Shown here piece after piece: positions 52,864 to 62,929 of a stretch of DNA of 64,000 nucleotides. The notes under the pieces are model-generated. The model made no database searches. It was not told the origin of the DNA and saw only the letters and a program-made list of their open reading frames with translations. A program made the translations under genes and the position numbers. Source of the DNA: Lepidonotus clava (Eukaryota; Annelida; Polychaeta; Phyllodocida; Polynoidae); NCBI GenBank assembly GCA_936440205.1, contig OW387148.1:39963003-40027002 (forward strand). The letters are read 5' to 3'. Each line of letters opens with the position of its first letter. Within the stretch, counting starts at the first letter, position 1.

Positions 52864-54030
52864 AAATCATTTCCTTTCTTATCAGTGTGCCTGTTTCTTT
52901 GTCTAGATCACGGATTTGCCTGACTCTGTATGATTCATCATTCCCTGTTCCTATGATGTGCAGTCTACAGCATATGCTCCCTTTACTTGGGGTAATTACA
53001 TATATTGAAACTGATAGCTATACACCATTTTCATAAGTATCCCATAGACCATTTGTTCCCAAAACATCAAGCTGAGTCAATTGAAATCCATATCCCAAAA
53101 CGTTAGTGAACACTATTGGAAAATGTCTGCAGTATACATATCTAAAAAGCCAGTTTTGATGCTTGTTCTATGATATCTATATTGTGTTTTGTTCAAATAT
53201 CGTATACTGTGAACATAGTTATCTTTATGATGTACATATTATTGCCTAATTCACATTCATTAAACTTCCGCAAAAATATGTACATTGGGAAAATATCTTT
53301 TGCCATACCATATAGAGGACCTAACTATTGATAACGTGAAATTAAGTACCTGTGAATTTGTCCTTTAGGACTGATCCACGAAAATGTTTACATATGAAAA
53401 TATCTACGGTCACATTATTAGCATACCAGTTGATTTGAAGTATCTGTACATTGATTTGACTATTTTATTTTAAATTGATTTATACTTTAATTTCCTCTTA
53501 CATATACAATTTATCAAGTTGATAGAGTTGTCTATAAAAGAGATATGATTATATTTTTCACATACCACAAACTATCGGTCGTTTATCAGCCAGAACAGAA
53601 TTATCAGACCCAAAGAATTATCAGGAAATTATTGATCTGGAAAGATGGAGAATTTAATCTCCTTAATATTGACAGTTTTCATGCAAGGGAAAAAGTTACT
53701 GAAGAAAAGTTTCAATATTATTACCGTAAAACCTTATTCATAAGACGATAAAATAATTTTAATAGATGCTTCCCTAACCTTGCCATAATTCTCCACATGC
53801 ACATGTACAATAATGATTTTCAGATGTCACGAAATCCCAAATAAATTAGCATCAATTTTAGTCAAATGAAATTCAGGTTAATCACCCATTCATTCAATGG
53901 CTACTCAAACACTAGGTGGCTGTAACCAGGAATCTGCCTGGAGAGTGTAGATCAGGGCTCTGATGGGAGTTGGAGGCGGCCATTCACGCCTCCTCTTAGC
54001 TCTCACGCAATCCTACAGACCTTATAAGCC
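52220..54030. other. AT-rich, TA microsatellite, no gene seen
   Basis: A TA/TACA microsatellite of about 72 bases lies at 52,791-52,863. The remaining 1.7 kb is AT-rich and unique. A 68-codon frame at 53,545-53,751 has no recognised domain. Confidence 0.45.
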
Positions 54031-54031
54031 G

Positions 54032-54247
54032 GCCCCGTACCCACTAGGCAACTTTAACACAGTCATTGGCCAACAAATCGATGCTAAAATCAGCTGATTC
54101 CTATGATTGTCTGTAGGTATACCAAATTGAAATGTGTGTTTTGTTCTGCATTGATGCTGAACTCAGCCAATTATACCCTTAAAATTGGCCAATTTTAGTG
54201 CCAATCAGTCGGCTGACTGTGTAGAAGTTGACTAGTGTGTATGGGAC
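54032..54247. mobile_element. MITE, CCCACTAGGCGA family, copy 6
   Basis: It starts gccccgtacccactaggc and ends gactagtgtgtatgggac before TTAA (54,248-54,251). First of three elements joined end to end. Confidence 0.8.
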
Positions 54248-54251
54248 TTAA

Positions 54252-54529
54252 AGACTATATTCCAAAATACGGTAGGTTGCCTTTTCGGTTGTTATTTTTA
54301 GGTGCCGCAAGCAATTTGCAGTTTCGATACCAACATGTTGGCATCTGGTACCGCAAGCAAACCTTAGAAATCCTAGATAAAAGAGCATGTGCTGCAAGAA
54401 GGTGCTGCAAGCAAGTGCCACAAGTTAATATATTCCACCTTGCAACATCCTAATGCAACCAATTTCGCAGCAATTTGCTTGCATCTTTTCATAGTACCAC
54501 AACCAAATACCACATAGTGGAACATGGCC
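54252..54529. mobile_element. MITE, CGCAAGCAATTTGC family, copy 2
   Basis: It starts agactatattccaaaatacgg and ends catagtggaacatggcc. Bounded by TTAA at 54,248-54,251 and 54,530-54,533, each shared with a neighbour. Confidence 0.8.
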
Positions 54530-54533
54530 TTAA

Positions 54534-54748
54534 AGGGCTATACCCACTAAGCAATTTTGACCAAGTTGCCCGACTAACTGGTGCTAAAATCAGCTGATCA
54601 TACCTAAACAATCGGCCAATTTTATCAACGATTCAGATCAAACATGCACATTTCAATATATCATCCTTACAGGTGATCATAAGAATCGGCCGATTCTCCT
54701 AGTCACCCATTGCCTGACATCGGTAAAATCGCTTAGTGGGTATGGGGC
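54534..54748. mobile_element. MITE, CCCACTAGGCGA family, copy 7
   Basis: It starts agggctatacccactaagc and ends gcttagtgggtatggggc before TTAA (54,749-54,752). Third element of the chain. Confidence 0.82.
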
Positions 54749-54752
54749 TTAA

Positions 54753-55284
54753 GCCCTGCTGGGGCGGATCAAGGAGACGGCCCTGCTCCAGGGGGGTAGA
54801 GGGCAGTAGGGGTTAATACCTGGAGCCAGCAGACTTGATAAGAGGGCTAAGGGGGTGGAGGGCCCACCAAGAGAGGTTAATTCAGGCCAGAGAGGGCTAT
54901 TGCCCTTCACACTGATCCCCCTAACAATTGGGCCACACCAAAATGGAGATATTCTAATTAAATCTGATGGTTTGTGAGATTAGAAAGGCTTTTTCGGGGG
55001 TTTATAGATGGTGGGATTAGTGTTGGAGGGATTGGGGGGAGTTTCAGAGGGGAGGGGGTGTTATTGGGTTGAGTGGATGGGAAGGGTTAAGGTGAGGTGT
55101 GGCCTCAGCCAATAGGATCATTAGCAGAGGTCACGTGGCTGCATGATGGGACCAGATAATTTGCATATCTAGATGGGACACCTTTCCTGTGAACAGACCC
55201 TTGCTACAGTGAGGCTTCTATCCAGTGCACCGTGCCCCAGCTGTCAAGTCTAGCATGGTCTCTTCGTTTTGGCAGCAAAACTGG
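54753..55284. promoter_or_regulatory. unique island with octamer and CCAAT-type motifs
   Basis: A G-rich unique stretch. ATTTGCAT, the reverse of a POU octamer, is at 55,159-55,166. Near it are agccaatagg and aggtcacgtgg. Its nature as an enhancer is only inferred. Confidence 0.25.
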
Positions 55285-55652
55285 TATTAACCCAAACAAG
55301 GCTTCAATGTTATTATAAGTTGCAGCAACGTTCTGGTTGGTTCTGTATTTGGTCTGTGTTACATTGTTCTGATAACTCCCAATTATGTCAATTATGCCAT
55401 AATGATGCACTGTGACATTGTTACAATGTTCTGGTTCTTTGACCCAAACAGAACGTTCTCATAACATTCTAATTTGGTTTTGTTCTAACCTCACAAAAAC
55501 ATAATGTGATAATAACATTCTCATTTGGTGAGGTTTCAGCCTCCTCATCAATAATGTTATTGTTACATGCCATCTTAGTAAGTAAGTAACAAACTGATCA
55601 AAAAAGGATAGTCGCAGAACATGTTTGTTATGTCGCAAGCTGGCTGGGTAAG
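55285..55652 (+). mobile_element. MITE-like CCCAGCCA family, copy at 55 kb
   Basis: It starts near acccaaacaaggcttcaatg and ends gcaagctggctgggta. The interior has aacgttctggttggttctgt and aacaaactgatcaaaaaagg. Confidence 0.7.
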
Positions 55653-55811
55653 GTTTGAATCCCTGCTGCACAACCACTTTATTCACTTCCAACACAAGTA
55701 CAAAACTGAAATTGGGGTTTGATTTCCTGCTGTTTGACCTTGTCATTCATCTTCTAAATTCATTCCAATGTTTCAACTGGGGTAAAGCTACCACTATCCA
55801 GTGCCAACACT
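55653..55811. mobile_element. SINE-like fragment
   Basis: gtttgaatccctgctgcaca and gtttgatttcctgctgtttg are B-box-like remnants. Too short and decayed for family assignment. Confidence 0.35.
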
Positions 55812-56272
55812 CATTGAGCCCATCCCAGTTTACACCAACATCAAGGTTTACTTGAAATGTTTTAAAAATTGCCTTGATGCTTATTCCCTGAAGACAGTTG
55901 TATAATACACAATGATCTGAGCAATTTGGTTGACAGATATTGCTCTTAAGATTTGTAAAATGCAGCTTTATATTTTGGTCTCTTTCCCATAGGAACCAAT
56001 GTAAAAGCTTGTCAGCCCAACTTATGATGTCCAACCCTATTTTGCCCTACAATACTGAACTTTGATTGGCTGACAAACCTGCAAATCTGTAAATTGGTCA
56101 AATTTAAGGGATCATTATGTTTTATCAGTACTTTGGGATATTGTAAAACATAATTCTAGGTTATTTCAGTAAACCCAAACTCTAGGAGACAAGGATGGCT
56201 TTTATAGTTATTTTGTCCAACCTTTGTCCAACCCTGGGATATAACTTGTGTAGGGTGGGCTCATTCAAACCC
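55812..56272. mobile_element. MITE-like element, GAGCCCATCC terminus, copy 2
   Basis: It starts attgagcccatccc and ends gggtgggctcattcaaaccc. It shares caatttggttgacagatatt and accctattttgccctacaat with 42,206-42,667, in the same length class (about 460). Confidence 0.75.
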
Positions 56273-56359
56273 CATTATCCTTTTAATTTTAGGAGGTAAG
56301 ATTTTTCTACCATTTTCTTGACACTTGACACATCAAAAATGGTCATATCACTATTTGAA

Positions 56360-56545
56360 CTGTTCATCGTGGATACATATCTTAGAGCAGGAGTGGGGGG
56401 GGGGGGGGGTTCTGACCTCCCCCCCCCCTCTTTTGGTGGTCCCCTAAACTGAAAAAAGGGGCGAAAATGTGGCATGCATACATGCAAATGCATACATTTT
56501 TAGTACTTGGCCTTTGTGCTGCCCCCCCCCCCTCCCCCTTAGAAA
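56360..56545. repeat. G-rich/C-rich bounded dispersed repeat
   Basis: A G-run of about 15 near 56,395 is followed by gacctccccccccc, ggtcccctaaactgaaaaaa, catttttagtacttggcctt and a C-run. Same family as 61,090-61,265. Confidence 0.6.
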
Positions 56546-56790
56546 ATCTGTCCATGTAGAGTGATTTCTGAATAATGAGGCATAGTTATTTGGTTTGGAT
56601 AATAAAAGATAGACAACACTTAATCAATCCTTTGTAGTATACATCAACTCAGATCAAAAGATCAATGTAACCATGGTTACAACATGGTTAAAGTCATAAT
56701 TGCACCCATAAATTATAATTTTGGTTTAGGTCTAAACATAATACATAGGCCTATATATATGCTGACAATAAGTGATTAGACTGTATTTTG
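56546..56790. other. spacer, no gene seen
   Basis: Unique AT-rich sequence. Confidence 0.3.
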
Positions 56791-57478
56791 AGGTTACTAT
56801 GTTAAAGGGTTTAGTCAACGATATGTGGATTTTATTTGTCTGTTGCACACATTTTCCAAACGCACAGTTTAATACAGCTGTAACTCTCTTGTGGCCGCCT
56901 TCAAAATGCACGCGGCATTCTTAGCACACGCCTTAGAGATTAGTATCAGAATATTAATCTTGATCTTGTGTAATCTCATTGGAAGCTTGCAGAATTAATT
57001 GAAATCTCACGACAACAATCTTGAGAATTTCAATGGAAGGCAGTTGTTAAGGAAATGCACTCTAGGCTCAAGCGGGTGCCCAGTAGATTGAAAAGCGAAA
57101 CAAGGTAGTGTAATTTTAGTAGGTACAATGGGAGGAAAAACACATCATGCTTATTTTTTCCTCTGAGTTTCAATAATGGCTTTCCAGTGTGCAATTTTTA
57201 GGCGTCAGCAGAAAGCGTGTAAAATCTTGCGGAAAGCTTTCTCGCGAATATCAGGGATCATGAAATAACGGTAAAAACTTAATGATGAAAGTGTTGCAGC
57301 TTTCGGTCTGTTATTGCTTAGTCGCCTCCCGTGGCAACTGCTGAACATGTTCTGTTGATAAAACCTAACATAATATGCTTGGTTTTATCTGCAAAGCTTG
57401 TTATTATAGAAGCAATATCAATCCCTCTGGCATATTGAAACGAGAATAAATCTGAAAACTGGCTAGGTCAATTTCTCT
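56791..57478. promoter_or_regulatory. long single-copy island, possible conserved non-coding element
   Basis: About 690 repeat-free bases, the longest such stretch in the right half, with gagattagtatcagaatattaatc-type homeodomain motifs, gcagaattaattgaa and gcgtcagcagaaagc. No open frame above 60 codons starts in it. Function is inferred from repeat exclusion and motif content. Confidence 0.28.
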
Positions 57479-57479
57479 G

Positions 57480-57665
57480 GGGGTATGGATGAGGGGTCCT
57501 CATGTCACATGTCGAGTTCAAGAATTGGCCCTGTTGCCGTGTTGAATTAAAGAAAATCCCTTGTCAAACGTAAAGCTTTTGTCGCTTGTCAAAGTTAAGA
57601 ATAGCTCCTTTCACATGTCACTATGCCAAAAAAGGCCGCTTCATTCTGCTGAATTTAGGGGCAGA
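57480..57665 (-). mobile_element. 30-base-subrepeat element, copy at 57.5 kb
   Basis: Minus orientation: gaggggtcctcatgtcacatg at the outer end, units gccgtgttgaattaaag and cttgtcaaagttaagaatag, and ctgctgaatttagggg at the other end. Confidence 0.65.
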
Positions 57666-58194
57666 ATTCCTTATTGTTATTGTTATTCCATTTCTTTATT
57701 GTTAATTCATGACAAATGCAATAATAACCACATTATATGGCATGAATGATTGTGTGAAAATATTAACAAAACTGCTTAATGAATTTGTTTGAAGTTTACC
57801 TGGAAGATTACTCTGCATGGGGTACTGACATAATGAGATGAGATATAATGTAAATAACAATATATACAATTTTCAAAATTCACATAATTTTGTCTTTTGA
57901 TACCTTGATAGATATGATACCTTGATAATATGCATACACCAGAAGCTTAGACAACACAATATCAAGAAAGTTGAGTCAAAATTAGAAAAGAAAAATGAAT
58001 AAAGTGTATAACCAGTCACAGTTCATGGGCAGAAAATCTGTTTTGGTTTAAAAACTCAAAAGTGAGAGATTTGCAGATAAGAAACCAAAATAATGACATG
58101 AAAAGGGCAACAATAATAGCCTCCGTTATCAAGACCTCGATTTTCTTCATGAATAGGAACCTTTTTCTATTTGACCAGCAATAAGCTTCTACCC
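57666..58194. other. AT-rich spacer, no gene seen
   Basis: It has a small direct repeat of gataccttgata at about 57,898-57,927. Confidence 0.35.
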
Positions 58195-58390
58195 AATCAG
58201 AGACAGGGGTGGGTTTAGGGGGGTGTCCAGGGGGTCCTGACCCCTCCACGCAACTTTTGGTTGGTGGAAACTTATACTACATATAGAGACAACAATGTTA
58301 AGTGTATGCATGCTGATGAACAACGATTTTGTTCTGGGCCTATACATGGAACCCCTCCCCCCATTTTTAAAATAATGTATCTGGCGCTGA
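58195..58390. repeat. G-rich bounded dispersed repeat
   Basis: It starts caggggtgggtttagggggg then gtccagggggtcctgacccc and ends near cccctccccccattttta. Confidence 0.5.
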
Positions 58391-58736
58391 GAGACATTTT
58401 CCTTCATAAACAATATAAGGTCTCTAGTTGAGCAGTAGTCTAGATCTGGGCACTCTCTATTCACCTTGTTAATCAATAATTACCACAACATAATGACAAA
58501 GATCTCTGGACTCCGAGAACTCTGACAATACTTCTCAAAGCCACACTATCGTTAGTGAAGCGGACAAAATCTGATACATTGTAACTGTCTGAGCATAGCT
58601 CCAAATTCATGACATAGCTAATAACGTTATCAGGTTATGTTCCAAAATGGTAAAACACTGCACTGGCCATGACATCGCTAGACCTAACGGTAGAGCCCTG
58701 AACATTAGCAACACATGGACAATACTGTCACTTTAA
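58391..58736. other. spacer, no gene seen
   Basis: Unique sequence. Confidence 0.3.
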
Positions 58737-59012
58737 GGCCATATTCGACTATACAGTATTTGCTTGCGGCACCATGAAAAGTCACAAACAAACTGCTGAA
58801 AACTTGTTTGCAGTAGGGTGCCACAAGGTGGAATATAGGTACTTGTGGCCCTTGCTTGTGGCCCTTTCTTGCAGAACTTGGTATTATTTTTAATAGGTTT
58901 TCTATGACTTGCTTGCGGTAACAGATACCAATATCTTAGTATCAAAACCGCAAATGGCTTGCGGTACATACCTTTTTAAATAATCCTAACAACCGCAATG
59001 TGGAATATAGCC
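58737..59012. mobile_element. MITE, CGCAAGCAATTTGC family, copy 3
   Basis: It starts ggccatattcgactatacag after ttaa (58,733-58,736) and ends aatgtggaatatagcc before tttaa. The interior has tagggtgccacaaggtggaa. Confidence 0.78.
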
Positions 59013-59414
59013 TTTAACCTCCTATAGTAAACAAATAAAAACAAAAATAGGATGCCAAGCTAGAACCAGCCATTAACATGCAACTCACACTCCCCTACAT
59101 TCATAAGATCAACCGAATCGACTTCCTCACCAGAAAATTCCTGTCTCGGATGAAAAAAGAAACTTTTACTTTTGCCGCGGAGTGTCTTCGGAGACTAGAG
59201 TCATTCGGAGGGGAGCAGTGGGAGTCAAGTTGGATTATCTTTACCAGCCCCCTGGGTGTTAACTATGCTAATCCTATGATAATACTGGCCCCTAGGTGGC
59301 GCCAAGTCCCCCCGATCGGAGCGCCCCTGGTGGCTGGTAGGGGCTGGGGTCAGCATTGATTTAGGGCTTTGGCTGTTACAGCCTGACCACCTTGCATCCT
59401 CTGTAAAATGAATT
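59013..59414. other. unique sequence with an unrecognised 93-codon frame
   Basis: A plus-strand frame at 59,078-59,359 has no domain I know. Around 59,285-59,335, ccctaggtggcgcca and ggagcgcccctggtggc are CTCF-like in composition, which is a weak resemblance only. Confidence 0.25.
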
Positions 59415-59635
59415 ACATGGGGGGGAAAACTTGCAAAAGTCTACACCACTCTGCACGTCTCCCTGTGCCAACGACAGGGTTATCAAAGGTTCCCAGAGGG
59501 CCACCGGCTGTTGTATGTAGGGCCCTGCCTATGGGACCAGGCACATTAAAGAACACCTGCCTTTGTAAATGTACAGGGGTATGGTCTCTACCTTCTCATA
59601 GATTCGATCATCCCAGACAGAATTGCATCTTTAGA
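59415..59635 (+). mobile_element. tRNA-derived SINE, family A, 5'-decayed copy
   Basis: Shares the family A body: ccaacgacagggttatcaaa, gggaccaggcacattaaaga, acacctgcctttgtaaa and tcatagattcgatcatccc. The tRNA-like head is too changed to show clear A and B boxes. Confidence 0.65.
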
Positions 59636-59886
59636 TAAATGCCATAACTTTACAGCATTCTGCTTTAATCTCTAATCATTACAATTTATCCTTCCATTCT
59701 AACCTCCTTGTTTGTTTAGACTTGTCCTCCATGTCAGACCTTAGTACTAGACTCTTTAAGCTGTAACCACAGTAACAGGTATGTCTGACACATGTAGTCA
59801 GTTATCACAGTACGTGCCCGACCTTTACCGCACCAACCTGACCTTTACTAACCTTTACCAATGACCCATGGCCCAACTCTATGATT

Positions 59887-59981
59887 GCCCCATACCCACT
59901 AGGCAATTTTGACAAAAGTCAGCCGATTCTCCCAGTTACCAATCGACTATAGCAGGTAAAATTGCCTAGTGGGTATGGGGC
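59887..59981. mobile_element. MITE, CCCACTAGGCGA family, internally deleted
   Basis: It starts gccccatacccactaggc and ends gcctagtgggtatggggc. It is only about 95 bases because most of the interior is gone. Confidence 0.8.
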
Positions 59982-60597
59982 TTTAGTCTAAGACTCTTTA
60001 AGCTGTAACCACAGTGACAGGTATGTCTGACACGTGTAGTTAGTTATCGCAGTACGTGCCTGACCTTTACCGGACCAACTTGACCTTTGCTAAAGGCACA
60101 CACACCCATCACACCCACTACTACACACACTAACACACAGACACACACATGTAAACCGACACACTGACACACAAACACACAGTCATACACACAGACACAA
60201 ACCTACAAACACATAGACACAATACATACCATAGTGACAGGTATGTCTGACACGTGTAGTCGGTTATCGCAGTACGTGACTGACCTTTACCGCACCAACC
60301 TGAGCTTTGATGACCTTAGTTCGACCTTTGTGCGAGATGTGCAAGTATCAGTCTTCTTCTTGACACTTTTTCCCAAAACGCACCTAAACACATACACACG
60401 ATGATAACAGTCACTTGTCTCCCCTGTTCAATATTACAATTACAATTTGTCCATGTCAACCTCCTTGTTTGTTTAGACTTGTCCTGCATCTTACAACCTA
60501 TCCCTAGACTCTTTAAGCTGTAACCACAGTGACAGGTATGTCTGACACGTGTAGTCAGTTATCGCAGTACGTGCCTGACCTTTATCGGACAAACCTG

Positions 60598-60760
60598 ACT
60601 ATCAGCAGACTCTACTAGAAGAGTTGGCCGATTTTAGTGCCAACTCATAACAAACACATACATTTCAATATGGTATACCTACAGGCCATCATAGGAATAA
60701 ACTGATTCTCCCAGTTGCCCATTGCCCGTCCCCAGTAAAATTGCCTAGTGGGTATGGGAC
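60598..60760. mobile_element. MITE, CCCACTAGGCGA family, left-truncated
   Basis: It retains gagttggccgattttagtg and the right end gcctagtgggtatgggac. The left terminus is missing. It lies at the same position relative to the next core unit as the 59,887 copy, so the insertion may have been duplicated with the array. Confidence 0.7.
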
Positions 60761-60974
60761 TTTAGTCCTAGACTCTTTAGGCTGTAACCACAGTGACAGG
60801 TATGTCTGACACGTGTAGTCGGTTATTGCAGTACGTGCCTGACCTTTACCGGACCAACCTGACCTTTAATGACCTTTACTGACCCACGGCTCAGCTCTGC
60901 CTGACCTTACTTTGACCTTTGTAAGAGATCTGTGAGTCTGAGTCTCCGTCTTGACGCTTTTTCCCATAGCGCAC

Positions 60975-60976
60975 CC

Positions 60977-61008
<32 letters not shown>

Positions 61009-61010
61009 CA
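60975..61010. repeat. TA microsatellite
   Basis: About 28 bases of alternating TA followed by tatacatatgtatat. Confidence 0.85.
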
Positions 61011-61084
61011 TATGTATATCCAGACATGCAGCTAAAGATGCACACACAAATACACATGAATACATCTTCACATATACCAGCCAC

Positions 61085-61265
61085 CGTTGATGGTGGATCC
61101 AGGGGGAAGAGGCCTCCAGGGGATCCAGACACCCCCGTTCAGTGGACCCCTAAACTACAAAAAGAAGGGGACAATGCCACACATGTATATGAACAAATGC
61201 ATGCACTTTTTGTACTTAGCCTTTATGCTGACCCCCACAACCCCTCTATCGCAATCCTATATCTG
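61085..61265. repeat. G-rich bounded dispersed repeat
   Basis: ggatccagggggaagaggcc, ctccaggggatccagacacc, gtggacccctaaactacaaa and tttttgtacttagcctttat. Same family as 56,360-56,545 and in the same orientation. Confidence 0.6.
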
Positions 61266-61309
61266 CCTCTGCTGGCCACATACCCACTCTTCTTCCAAAC
61301 ACCTCTCAC

Positions 61310-61481
61310 ATGCAAGGACACAGACACGCAACCACATACACACAAATGTAACAATCATCTTGTCTCCCCTGTTCAATATACACCAAGATCCACGCACACA
61401 GACACACACTTAGATTTAGGCACGCAAACCCTCATCTCCCCTGACCAATACACACACTGACACAGTCATAGACATGCACAT

Positions 61482-61561
<80 letters not shown>

Positions 61562-61740
61562 AGGCACAAACACGCACAAAAACACACAGACACGAACATA
61601 ACAACATAAAAAACACATAAACACACAAAGACACAGCCACAGACAGACACACAAAACACACACACACACAAACACACATACATACAGACACCTACAAACG
61701 CACACACATAGACAGTAATAACAGAAGCCAACACAAGCAC
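61310..61740. repeat. CA-rich microsatellite region
   Basis: A pure (CA)n tract of about 70 bases at about 61,483-61,553, set in a broader ACAC-rich region with interruptions. The valine/cysteine-rich frames on the minus strand are artefacts of the repeat. Confidence 0.92.
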
Positions 61741-62145
61741 ACAGACCCTCTCCCCCTAAACACACACTTTAACCAACACTTCATAAGAATGAGTTACACA
61801 CAATTTAATAACTACACCCTCTATTAATCCCATACTAAATGTACTCGTGCTTGCTTTTTGCTGCATTAAACCGTACTCAGTAGATCACATGTTGTGCTTT
61901 ATGAAACTCAATTATGCTGTTATTAATTGAAGGTATTGTTTTCCTCCACTCCACGCAACCACCGGCTTCGGCCCCTCCCCCAACGAGCGTAGGATTAAAG
62001 AAAGATGAAAACCTGTTAATAATGATATTTTATGGGCCCAATGAAAAGCCTTGGTCTTCCCCCACCCACACTTTAGTCACGCTAAACTTAAATCACCCAC
62101 TGGTGAGTCTATATTAAGCCAGGCCTGCTATGGGTCTAATATTAA
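61741..62145. other. spacer, no gene seen
   Basis: Unique sequence of about 400 bases. Confidence 0.35.
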
Positions 62146-62334
62146 AGGCGGTTTTACACTACACGACATGAGTTGTGATATGACGGTGTCGCAGAGAAAT
62201 CGCACATATTAGAGATGTGTGAAATACTCCAAATTGACAAATCTAGGTAATTATTTCAATAATGCACATGAATTTTTGTAATATCCTCATATCCCACCGA
62301 TATCGCAACTCAAAGTCGTGTAGTGTAAAAGGGC
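62146..62334. mobile_element. MITE, TTTTACACTACACGACATGA terminus
   Basis: It starts aggcggttttacactacacg after ttaa and ends tcgtgtagtgtaaaagggc before tttaa. Single-unit relative of the amplified element at 34,739-35,378. Confidence 0.82.
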
Positions 62335-62504
62335 TTTAATAAAATCTGTGAATGACTGTATACCATGGAATCAAGGTGATGTTGATATAAATGAAACATT
62401 AAAAATTGATAAACTTTAATTGGAGTAATGTATTTTGTAGAAACGTATTGAAAAGGTTTGTGTTTCATTGTGGACCAGGAAAAATCGGTCATTATTTTGA
62501 GGGC

Positions 62505-62730
62505 TCTCAATAACGTTGTTGCAAAGTACTGACGTGATGTTGCACCTTGACGTTATCATAACATTCTGGTTATGTTCTTCGACCTAAACCGTATGTTCTT
62601 ATCGTGTTCTGTTTTAGTTTCATTCTAACCTGACCAAAGATAATGTTATAATAAAATTCTGATTTGGTGAGGTTTCAACCTTACTATTCATAGCGTAATT
62701 GTATGTAATGTATCATTAGATCATACTTTT
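62505..62730 (+). mobile_element. MITE-like CCCAGCCA family, truncated copy
   Basis: It contains ataacattctggttatgttc, ttctgatttggtgaggtttc and aaccttactattcatagcg. Both outer ends are missing. Confidence 0.6.
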
Positions 62731-62929
62731 TATTCTCTTTTAAATGTATAAATGTGTGGTCCTATAAAATACTATTGGAAAAGATCAAACAAAAATAAAA
62801 TCTACAGTCTCAAAATCGGAATTGGTCTGTGAAATACAAGTTCATAAAATGTTGGCAGAGTCCTGATTTTCTTTTTAGTAAGTGCACTTCCCATTTAAGC
62901 ATAAATGCCATTTTAGTAAGCATAATCAT
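62731..62929. other. spacer, no gene seen
   Basis: Unique AT-rich sequence leading into the terminal satellite. Confidence 0.3.

Larger units (their letters stand above)
59690..60950. repeat. interrupted tandem family with E-box and TGACCTTT modules
   Basis: Five copies of a core of about 100 bases start near 59,751, 59,993, 60,229, 60,508 and 60,772. Each has gtgacaggtatgtctgacac, gtgtagtcagttatcgcagt and acgtgcctgacctttaccgg. The cores are separated by a deleted MITE (59,887-59,981), an ACAC-rich stretch (60,095-60,228), longer unique segments and a truncated MITE (60,598-60,760). Each core contains acacgtgt and one or more tgaccttt. Confidence 0.8.

Noticed and set aside
61416-61765. Three overlapping minus-strand frames rich in Cys and Val
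   Set aside because: They are direct translations of the CA microsatellite and its ACAC-rich surroundings.
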